Positions 1-5,959 of a stretch of 12,042 nt of DNA are shown here, in pieces. Source of the DNA: Planctomycetia bacterium (lineage in GTDB: Bacteria; Planctomycetota; Phycisphaerae; Phycisphaerales; SM1A02); the NCBI GenBank assembly GCA_005799475.1, contig SYGQ01000176.1, forward strand, positions 1 through 12,042. The letters run 5' to 3'. Below the pieces are notes generated by a model, which had not been told where the DNA came from, ran no database searches, and was given only the letters and a program-made list of their open reading frames with translations. The translations under genes were made by a program, and so were the position numbers. The first letter of the stretch is position 1. Each line of letters opens with the position of its first letter.

Positions 1-439
1 CCAGCATCTGTTGCTCACCGCCAGAAAGCGTGCCCGCCAATTGCGCGGTGCGCTCTGCCATGACCGGGAACAACTCGTACACACGCGCGAGATCCCGTGC
101 GACCGCACCGGGTTCTCGGCGAAGGAACGCTCCCATCATCAGATTCTCGAGCACCGTCATGCGCGGGAACACCCGGCGCCCCTCGGGGATCTGCACCAGC
201 CCGCGTTGGATCACTTCGTCGGGCCTGCGACCCACGATGGACTCCCCCGCGAATGTCACGCTGCCGCTGCGCGGCGCCAAGACCTGACTAATCGTCATCA
301 GCGTCGTGCTCTTGCCCGCGCCGTTGGAGCCGATGAGAGAGACGATCTCACCCTCCTCGACCGAGATCGTGACGCCGTGGAGGACTTCGATCGCGCCGTA
401 TCCGGCACACAGTTCGCTGACCTCGAGAAGCGCCGTCAT
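1..439 (-). CDS. livF: Branched-chain amino acid ABC transporter, ATP-binding protein LivF (partial, C-terminus beyond window)
   Basis: This is the second ATPase of a LIV-type importer, which hydrolyses ATP on the inner face of the membrane to drive uptake through LivH/LivM. Reading the minus strand gives 146 residues before the window ends. Walker A GSNGAGKST is at residues 37-45, the Q-loop glutamine is near 83 in LVQIPEGRRVFP, and the ABC signature LSGGEQQM starts at 138. The PEGRRVFPRMTVLENL stretch is typical of LivF. Walker B and the H-loop lie beyond the edge. The ATG at 439 overlaps the livG stop by four bases (ATGA) and is preceded by AGAGGAG (451 down to 445) with a 5-base spacer. 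Unlike LivG next door, the ATPase core has no insertion in the part that can be seen. The family call is firm. The transported substrate (leucine-type amino acids, other amino acids, amides or urea) cannot be fixed from this subunit. Confidence 0.96.
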   Translation of the reverse strand, partial: MTALLEVSELCAGYGAIEVLHGVTISVEEGEIVSLIGSNGAGKSTTLMTISQVLAPRSGSVTFAGESIVGRRPDEVIQRGLVQIPEGRRVFPRMTVLENLMMGAFLRREPGAVARDLARVYELFPVMAERTAQLAGTLSGGEQQML

Positions 440-1470
440 CCGTGCTCCTCTGAGCCGAGGTACGCCTCGATGCATCGTCGGTCGGATCGGATGGCGTCGG
501 GCGTTCCCTCGGCGATCGTCCGCCCGTGCTGCAGAACATGGATGCGGTCGGAGACGCCCATCACAAGTTTCATGTGGTGTTCGATCAGCACAACGGTGAC
601 ACCGCGGTCACGGACGCGCCGGATGAGCGCCATGAGCCCCCCCACTTCGGTCGGATTCATCCCCGCGGCTGGCTCGTCGAGCAGGAGGAGCGTCGGACGG
701 CTGCCGAGCGCGCGCGCAATCTCGAGGCGCCGCCTGAGCCCATAGGGAAGCGATCCGGCCGCCTCGTCGGCACGGCCCGCAAGACCGACGAAGTCGAGGA
801 GTTCCTGCGCCTCCGCGTGAAACGCTCTGCGTTCGGCGTGGAATCGCGGAAGGCGAAGCAGCGCACTCACGAATCCGGTCCGCATCCGAGCGTCCATCCC
901 CACAAGCACATTCTGGGCAAGGCTCAACTCGTTGAAGAGCCGGATGTTCTGGAAGGTCCGCGCCACTCCGGTGCGTGCGATGTGGTCGCTCGCCCGACGC
1001 GCGCGGCTGAAGTGCTTCCACGCAGCGCCGCCGCCGATGGCGCCGCCGACGACGAGCGGCAGCACACCGCCGAACCAGCCCAAGCCAGCGATCGCGCGGG
1101 CGAGGGCCGCCGTGGCCTCCGCCCATGGGAACGGCTGCGCGTACTTGTAGTGATCAATGATCCATGACTGCCAGAGCGACTGGATGTGGACGGCGCCGAC
1201 TGCCAACGCGCCGACAAGCGCACCGACGATGGCGATGGTCGCAACGACGCGAGGCGTCACGGGCTCGACCTGTTCATCGCCGTGGAGTTCGACGCGGCCC
1301 TTCGTCGGCGGGTAGATCCCCGTGACCGCATTGAAGAGCGTTGTCTTCCCAGCGCCATTGGGACCGATCACTGCGAAGATCTCCCCAGGATTCACGGCGA
1401 AGCTCACATCCTGCACGGCGATCAAGCCGCCGAACTGAACCCACACGCCGTGGCATTCCATGGCCTTCAT
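436..1470 (-). CDS. livG: Branched-chain amino acid ABC transporter, ATP-binding protein LivG with an inserted two-helix membrane segment
   Basis: This is the first ATPase subunit of the LIV-type importer, 344 residues, whereas LivG is usually about 250-260. The ABC parts are complete: Walker A GPNGAGKTT at 36-44, Q-loop in RTFQNIRLF at 171-179, signature LPYGLRRRLEIA at 241-252, Walker B LLLLDEPAAG at 261-270, H-loop IEHHM with His298, and the LivG-specific tail with KLVMGVSDRI and AYLG. The extra length lies between Walker A and the Q-loop. Residues about 66-163 replace a short loop and contain two hydrophobic stretches (about 75-94 and 128-150) separated by a polar, aromatic linker. The ATG at 1470 was chosen because it overlaps the livM stop as ATGA, has GAAGGA (1484 down to 1479) 8 bases upstream, and begins the family-typical N-terminus. 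The frame stays open to 1722, but that part lies antisense-like over livM. The LivG identity is firm. The insertion is seen directly in the translation; its membrane insertion is inferred. Confidence 0.95.
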   Translation of the reverse strand: MKAMECHGVWVQFGGLIAVQDVSFAVNPGEIFAVIGPNGAGKTTLFNAVTGIYPPTKGRVELHGDEQVEPVTPRVVATIAIVGALVGALAVGAVHIQSLWQSWIIDHYKYAQPFPWAEATAALARAIAGLGWFGGVLPLVVGGAIGGGAAWKHFSRARRASDHIARTGVARTFQNIRLFNELSLAQNVLVGMDARMRTGFVSALLRLPRFHAERRAFHAEAQELLDFVGLAGRADEAAGSLPYGLRRRLEIARALGSRPTLLLLDEPAAGMNPTEVGGLMALIRRVRDRGVTVVLIEHHMKLVMGVSDRIHVLQHGRTIAEGTPDAIRSDRRCIEAYLGSEEHG

Positions 1471-2483
1471 CGACGCGTTCCTTCGAGGCGCGGTGGCAAG
1501 AGCCCGTCGGGCTTCACCCGTACGGCGATCACGAGCGCAAGTCCAAAGATCAGGAACTTCCAGTTGTTGGGAGAGAGCAGCACATTGCCCTGCGACCCAA
1601 TGCCCTGCGCGGCCATCCATGCGGTCGCCTTCACAAGGACGATGGAATTGAGGCCCACCATCACGAGCGCACCAACGAGGACCCCGGCGATGGAGCCGAT
1701 GCCGCCCACGATGACGATGCACAGCGCGAGAATGGAGGCCTGAAAGTCGTAGTTGTTGGGCTCGCCGGTCGAACTCAGGAGGCTTGCGGAGAGTCCTCCT
1801 GCGAAGGCGGCGAGCGCTGCACCGGTCGCGAACGCGACCAACTTCGCCCGTTCCGCGCGGATGCCCATGGCGCGAGAGGCAAGTTCGTCCTCGCGGATGC
1901 TGAACCAGGCGCGTCCGAGGCGAGACCGCTCAAGGTTGCGCACAGCGAGGACCGTCAGCGCGAGGAGCACAAACAACAGGTAGAACCACTTTCGCTCATC
2001 ATCGGCGGTCCATTGCTCGCCCCCGAGGGCAGGCGCCGGCAGCGGATTGATCCCCTGCATCCCCTTGGTGATCGAGTCGAGGTTCTTGAGCACATCTTGC
2101 ACGATTTCGCCGAAGCCCATCGTCACGATGGCGAGGTAATCGCCTCGGAGTCCGAGCGTGGGCGCACCAAGAATCACACCCGCCGCCGCACCAATCGGGA
2201 GCGTGAGCGCGAGCGCACTCCAGAACCCAAACTGAAACGGATAGATCTCACAGGTGAGGATGCCGAAGGCATACGCGCCCACGGCCATGAACGCGGCGAT
2301 GCCGAGGTTGAGCAGCCCTGCATATCCCGTCACCACATTGAGGCCGAGCGCGAGAATCGCATAGAGGAAGACCGTACGCACCGCCTCGCTGAGCGCGAAT
2401 GCTGCGGGAAGGAGAAGATCCAGTACCGGCACGAGCGCGGCGAGGCCGAGCAAGATCACGATTGGACCGGGCCGCCAGCGCAC
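1467..2483 (-). CDS. livM: Branched-chain amino acid ABC transporter, permease LivM
   Basis: This is an inner-membrane permease of the LIV importer (BPD_transp_2 family), which pairs with LivH to form the pore. It has 338 residues and many hydrophobic segments, starting near residues 8-30 and 36-57. Diagnostic motifs are GLNVVTGYAGLLNLG at 47-61, LRGDYLAIVTMGFGEIV at 112-128, the cytoplasmic coupling loop RLGRAWFSIREDELASRAMGI at 188-208 (contacts the ATPases in this family), and GGIGSIAGVLVGA at 260-272. The start is GTG at 2483, sharing one base with the livH TAG stop (TAGTG). It is supported by GGGAGAAGG ending 4 bases upstream. The open frame extends to 2576, but only over the end of livH with unfamily-like sequence. 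The usual TGGPNGI-like motif after the Gly-Asp-Tyr-Leu block appears here as TKGMQGI. The stop overlaps the livG start by four bases, so translational coupling is likely. Confidence 0.96.
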   Translation of the reverse strand: MRWRPGPIVILLGLAALVPVLDLLLPAAFALSEAVRTVFLYAILALGLNVVTGYAGLLNLGIAAFMAVGAYAFGILTCEIYPFQFGFWSALALTLPIGAAAGVILGAPTLGLRGDYLAIVTMGFGEIVQDVLKNLDSITKGMQGINPLPAPALGGEQWTADDERKWFYLLFVLLALTVLAVRNLERSRLGRAWFSIREDELASRAMGIRAERAKLVAFATGAALAAFAGGLSASLLSSTGEPNNYDFQASILALCIVIVGGIGSIAGVLVGALVMVGLNSIVLVKATAWMAAQGIGSQGNVLLSPNNWKFLIFGLALVIAVRVKPDGLLPPRLEGTRR

Positions 2484-3439
2484 TACACCTTCTCCCGGCG
2501 CGCTGCGCCGAGCAACCCGCTCGGTCTGAAGATGAGAATGAGGACGAGGATGCCGAACACGATGGTGTTGGTCCACCGCGTCTCCAAGTACTGGTCGCTC
2601 ATGGAACGCACGCAGCCAATGGTGAGACCACCGAGCACGGCGCCGGGCAGGCTGCCAATACCGCCGAGGACAGCGGCGGTGAACGCGTCAAGTCCCGCGC
2701 GGGTTCCCATCTGGAAGCCGATGGTGTTGTTGTAGAGCGCGTACACGACGCTTGCAAAGCCCCCGAGCGCCCCGCCAATGAAAAAGGTCGCGCCGATCAC
2801 ACGGTCGACGGGGATACCCATGAGCGCAGCGGCGACGCCATCCTGCGCGACCGCTCGCATGGCGCGACCCAGTCGCGTGCGCTTCACCATGACGGTGAGT
2901 CCAACCATCAAGGGGACCGTGATCGCGACAACGAGAAGGTCCGCTGGCGTGATGCGGATGAACGAGTCGCCCAAGAGATTGGTCTGCGGGATGAGTGCTG
3001 GAAAGTCCTTGGGTGCCGCCGCAGCCATCCCACCTCCGAAAACTTCCATCGGCAGACCGCCCCAGAAAAGCCCGAGATTGACGCAGATGAACGAACATCC
3101 GATCGCGGACACGAGCAGTGCGAGCTTGGACGATCGGCGAAGTGATCGGTAGGCCAAGCGATCTAGCGACCAATTCAGTCCGCCACAGAAGAGCGCACTG
3201 GCCGCGAGCATCGTCGCGACACCGCCCGCTTGGCCCCACGGACCCCACGACTCCATGCCAAGGAGGCCAAGCAGCGTGAGCGCAAGGAACGCGCCGAGCA
3301 TGAAGACATCCCCATGCGCAAAATTGATGAGTTCGATGATCCCGTACACCATCGTGTAGCCGATGGCGATGAGGGCGATGATCATGCCATTGGACAGCCC
3401 GGTGATGAGCTGCTGGACAAAGACCTCGAAGTCAAGCAT
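2483..3439 (-). CDS. livH: Branched-chain amino acid ABC transporter, permease LivH
   Basis: This is an inner-membrane permease of the LIV importer, partner of LivM. It has 318 residues with about eight hydrophobic segments. Family motifs are GYTMVYGIIELINFAHGDVF at 27-46, the coupling loop TRLGRAMRAVAQDGVAAALM at 188-207, and LGGIGSLPGAVLGG at 258-271. FRPSGLLG at 304-311 is the classic LivH C-terminal end. The ATG at 3439 is chosen because it gives the usual short N-terminus (MLDFEVFVQQL) and leaves the intercistronic hairpin outside the gene. A TTG at 3481 is in frame, but would add 14 unlike residues and has no ribosome binding site. The ATG also lacks a clear Shine-Dalgarno; a 10-base palindrome sits where one would be. 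The gene lies 48 bases after the binding-protein stop and shares one base with livM, so it belongs to the same transcription unit. Confidence 0.96.
   Translation of the reverse strand: MLDFEVFVQQLITGLSNGMIIALIAIGYTMVYGIIELINFAHGDVFMLGAFLALTLLGLLGMESWGPWGQAGGVATMLAASALFCGGLNWSLDRLAYRSLRRSSKLALLVSAIGCSFICVNLGLFWGGLPMEVFGGGMAAAAPKDFPALIPQTNLLGDSFIRITPADLLVVAITVPLMVGLTVMVKRTRLGRAMRAVAQDGVAAALMGIPVDRVIGATFFIGGALGGFASVVYALYNNTIGFQMGTRAGLDAFTAAVLGGIGSLPGAVLGGLTIGCVRSMSDQYLETRWTNTIVFGILVLILIFRPSGLLGAARREKV
2488..2496 (-). promoter_or_regulatory. Ribosome binding site of livM
   Basis: The minus strand reads GGGAGAAGG, ending 4 bases before the GTG at 2483. It decides the livM start: the GTG shares its first base with the livH TAG stop, while longer in-frame starts up to 2576 lie inside livH. 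Confidence 0.75.
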
Positions 3440-3459
3440 GCGGGTCGCGACCGAAGTGA

Positions 3460-3478
3460 TCCGCGCGCCTCGCGCAGA
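3460..3478 (-). repeat. Intercistronic stem-loop between the binding-protein gene and livH
   Basis: On the minus strand TCTGCGCG, loop AGG, then CGCGCGGA form an 8-base-pair stem (one T-G wobble) with a 3-base loop. It begins 9 bases after the binding-protein stop codon. No run of T follows, so it does not look like a full intrinsic terminator. In other importers such hairpins protect or trim the binding-protein mRNA so that it exceeds the permease mRNA; that role here is inferred. Confidence 0.6.
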
Positions 3479-3487
3479 CAACTGGAC

Positions 3488-4693
3488 TCACTGGCCGAGC
3501 ACCTTCACGAACTCGAACTTGCCGTCGTGCACCGTCTGCCCGCTCATGAGTTGGCTTGAGGTGTCCCCGTTGGCATCGAAACTCCAGCGACCGAGCACGC
3601 CGTCGAAGTCCTTCGTCGTGCTGATCGCCTCGAGGATTCCCTTGCGATCCTTGCTCGTCGCACGAGCGATCGCTTGAAGCACGACGCGCCCGCACTCGTA
3701 GCCGTACGCGGCGTACGCCTCGGGATCAGCGGAGTACTTCGTGCGGTATGCGGAGCAGAACTCCGCGCCGCGGCCGGTCAGCTTCTCCGGGGGGAGGCCA
3801 CCGAAAGTGACGAACGTGTTGTCGTTGAGGTTGTCGGCTCCGGCGGCTTCGATGAACGCCTGCTCGAAGCAACCGTCAGGAACCATGTACTTGCCCTCGT
3901 ACCCGCCCGAGCGGAGATCCTTTGCCACCTGACCGGCGTTGCTCTGCGTCGTTCCGCCGAAGTAGACGAGGTCGGGCGTTGTCGCCTTCAACTTAGTGAC
4001 GAGTGCACGATAGTTGGGTGCCTTCGTGTCGATCCCCTCGAACCCCACCACTTCAATCCCCACCTTTTCTGCCTGCTTCTTGAAGACATCGGCAATCCCC
4101 TTGCCATAGAGCTCGCGATCATGAAGGACAAACACGCGCTTCACGCCGAGGTCCTTCGCCCAGTTCGCCGCCTGCACCCCCTGCAAATCGTCGGTGGGAA
4201 CGACGCGGAAGTAGTTGATCTTCCCCGAGGGTCGATAGACCATCGGTTCATTGGCCTCGCCCTGGCCGGGCTTCGTGAGGCCCGGGTAGGTGTTGGCAGG
4301 GCTCACCATCACAAGCCCAGCGCGATTGAGAATCGGGATCGCCACCTTCGCCGCCCCCGAGTTGAAAGTGCCGATGTACGCCACGACCTCGTCGTCGCGC
4401 GACGCCGAGTTGGCGTTCTGCGCTTCAACGGCCGGGTCCCAATTGCCGCGCTGCGGGCTTGCGTCGTCCATGTCCTGATATTGGATCGTCCACTCCCCCA
4501 CCTTCCCGCCGACCTCGTCGATGGCGAGCTTGATGCCGTTCACGATCGTCGTGGTCTGCGCGTTGGCACTTCCGGTTCGCGGCAGACTTGAAACGATCTT
4601 GAGCGTGCCGCCTTCGGGCGCGGCCCAAGCCACGGCACCAAGGGCGAGCGCGAGCGATACGAACGACAGTTCAAGTGAGCGGTGCATCGTCAT
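3488..4693 (-). CDS. Branched-chain amino acid ABC transporter, periplasmic substrate-binding protein (LivJ/LivK type)
   Basis: This is the periplasmic receptor that captures the amino acid and delivers it to LivHM. It has 401 residues. An N-terminal signal peptide covers about residues 1-24, with a hydrophobic core in SFVSLALALGAVAW and a probable signal peptidase I site at AWA/AP. The rest fits the type I periplasmic binding fold (Peripla_BP_6): LKIVSSLPRTGSA at 31-43, NGIKLAIDEVGG at 52-63, YIGTFNSGAAKVAIPILNRA at 106-125, SPANTYPGLT at 131-140, and VFVLHDRELYGKGIADVF at 187-204. The ATG at 4693 is preceded by GGAGG with a 7-base spacer; a second ATG two codons on (4687) is less well placed. 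There are three cysteines in the mature protein (275, 313, 334). A 61-base gap separates it from lpxB upstream. Ligand specificity is inferred only from the adjacent livHMGF; other amino acids or amides are possible. Confidence 0.94.
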   Translation of the reverse strand: MTMHRSLELSFVSLALALGAVAWAAPEGGTLKIVSSLPRTGSANAQTTTIVNGIKLAIDEVGGKVGEWTIQYQDMDDASPQRGNWDPAVEAQNANSASRDDEVVAYIGTFNSGAAKVAIPILNRAGLVMVSPANTYPGLTKPGQGEANEPMVYRPSGKINYFRVVPTDDLQGVQAANWAKDLGVKRVFVLHDRELYGKGIADVFKKQAEKVGIEVVGFEGIDTKAPNYRALVTKLKATTPDLVYFGGTTQSNAGQVAKDLRSGGYEGKYMVPDGCFEQAFIEAAGADNLNDNTFVTFGGLPPEKLTGRGAEFCSAYRTKYSADPEAYAAYGYECGRVVLQAIARATSKDRKGILEAISTTKDFDGVLGRWSFDANGDTSSQLMSGQTVHDGKFEFVKVLGQ

Positions 4694-4754
4694 GGCAGAG
4701 CCTCCAGTTTGGGAAGCGTATCGAATCCGCGGCGCTCCCGCGCTCCAAGTTCGT
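4694..4754 (-). other. 61-base gap between lpxB and the binding-protein gene
   Basis: Holds the GGAGG site described separately. I see no terminator hairpin with a T run, so read-through from lpxB is possible. A TACGCT hexamer (4720 down to 4715) has the outline of a -10 box, but no good -35 box lies at the right distance, so no promoter is called. Confidence 0.5.
4701..4705 (-). promoter_or_regulatory. Ribosome binding site of the LIV binding-protein gene
   Basis: The minus strand reads GGAGG with a 7-base spacer to the ATG at 4693. It favours this ATG over the second one at 4687. It is among the best Shine-Dalgarno sites in the window, fitting a protein normally made in excess. Confidence 0.8.
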
Positions 4755-5894
4755 TCACGATGAAGCCGCGTCGACAATGATCCGCGCGGCCTCGCACCCG
4801 GGATCGTGGCCGTCGAACTGGCGATTCACCGCTTCAAGCGACTGCGTGATCTCGGAGCGCCATGTGGGATCCCGGGCCATTCGGCACGCCGTCTCTAGGA
4901 TGGGCTTCGACGAGCCCGACCACGGAACGAACTCGGGGACGATCCGTTTCCCAGCAAGAATGTTGGGCAAGAGCCGATGTGGCGCGCGAAGGAGCAGCCG
5001 ACCGACTCGCGCCGCAACGGGTCCCGTGCGATAGACGCCAATCATCGGCTTTCGCGCTCGCGTCAGATCGAGGCTCACCGTGCCCGACACGGCGACCGCC
5101 ATGTCGCACCACGCTGCGGCTGGGCGAATGCAGCCACTGACCTCTGTCAGTCCATTGGTCAACCGCCGCCCGGCGAGCGACATGAATCGCTCTCGCACGA
5201 TGGAACTGGCGAAGCAGACGAGCCCACGCGCCGCAGAGTGCTCTCGTGCAATCGCTTCCCATGCGTCGAGGAGCAGAAGCGCGTTGGCGTCAACTTCTTT
5301 CGTCCTCGAACCCGGAAGGAGGAGCACTTTCGGCGTGCCCTCGGGTGCGGCCGTGCGCGAGTGCGACGCGGCGGCATCTTCGTCGTGAGTGTTCAATACT
5401 GGATGTCCGATGAAGGTGGCGGGGACACCCCGCTCACGGAACCATGCCTCCTCAAATGGAAGAAGGCACAGCACATGATGGGTCAACCGTCGCAGTTTTC
5501 TGATTCGCCAGGGTCCCCACGCCCACATCTGCGGCGCGACGAGGTGCACGATCTTCGCACCTCGCCGTTTGGTGCGCGCACACATGGGGAAGTTCGCTGC
5601 CGGCGAGTCCACCGGAATGTGCACGGAGAGTCGGTTCGCGGCGGCCCACGCATCGACCCGCTGCGCGATGGCGTGGATCGCGCGCACGCGCGAGAGCGCC
5701 GGCACACCCATGGTTCCATCGGCGGCCGTGCGTTCGATGAGTTGCGCTCCGGCCGCGGCCATCCGTTCGCCGCCAAACGCGACGATCCGTGCCCCCGGAT
5801 CGAGCGTCCGGAGCGTTGCAATCACCGGTGCCGCGTGCGCGTCGCCCGAAGGTTCAAACGCCGTGAAGAGGTAGGTTCGCGCCTTCACGCTCAC
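4755..5894 (-). CDS. lpxB: Lipid-A-disaccharide synthase LpxB
   Basis: LpxB joins lipid X to UDP-2,3-diacylglucosamine to make the tetra-acylated disaccharide precursor of lipid A, at the cytoplasmic face of the inner membrane. The protein has 379 residues; E. coli LpxB has 382. It is a GT-B glycosyltransferase (family GT19). Seen in order are FEPSGDAHAA at 13-22, GGERMAAAG at 41-49, PVDSPAANFP at 94-103, LVAPQMWAWGPWRIRK at 118-133, LLPFEEAWF at 144-152, FIGHP at 161-165, LLPGSRTKEV at 192-201, SGTVSLD at 270-276 and LPNILAGKRIVPE at 309-321. By recall, the residues that align with important E. coli positions (Glu15, Asp98, Arg201, Asn316) are Glu14, Asp96, Arg197 and Asn311. The start is GTG at 5894 or the in-frame GTG at 5888; neither has a clear Shine-Dalgarno. 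The aligned AGE motif reads AFE here. The gene may be the first of the unit that continues into the LIV genes. Confidence 0.93.
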   Translation of the reverse strand: MSVKARTYLFTAFEPSGDAHAAPVIATLRTLDPGARIVAFGGERMAAAGAQLIERTAADGTMGVPALSRVRAIHAIAQRVDAWAAANRLSVHIPVDSPAANFPMCARTKRRGAKIVHLVAPQMWAWGPWRIRKLRRLTHHVLCLLPFEEAWFRERGVPATFIGHPVLNTHDEDAAASHSRTAAPEGTPKVLLLPGSRTKEVDANALLLLDAWEAIAREHSAARGLVCFASSIVRERFMSLAGRRLTNGLTEVSGCIRPAAAWCDMAVAVSGTVSLDLTRARKPMIGVYRTGPVAARVGRLLLRAPHRLLPNILAGKRIVPEFVPWSGSSKPILETACRMARDPTWRSEITQSLEAVNRQFDGHDPGCEAARIIVDAASS

Positions 5895-5959
5895 TCACGG
5901 AGGCTAGCACTGCACTCTCGCTTGTGTCGTTACCATTCCCAACCCCTCGGGACCTCGAC
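5895..5959. promoter_or_regulatory. Divergent intergenic region between lpxB and aspS
   Basis: These 65 bases must carry promoters for both lpxB (leftward) and aspS (rightward), since both genes begin here and point away from each other. I could not identify convincing -35/-10 pairs. A TACCAT hexamer at 5931-5936 is the nearest -10-like match for aspS, without a matching -35. No T-box-like or other leader structure fits in this space. Confidence 0.5.

Noticed and set aside
1471..1722. 84-codon N-terminal extension of the livG frame
   Set aside because: It overlaps the end of livM, is Arg/His-rich with no motif, and ATG 1470 has a ribosome site and the usual LivG N-terminus.
1341..2735. 464-codon open frame on the plus strand across livM
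   Set aside because: Antisense to livM and livH, which have clear family motifs. The product is rich in Arg, Glu and His with no recognisable motif, as expected for a GC-rich shadow frame.
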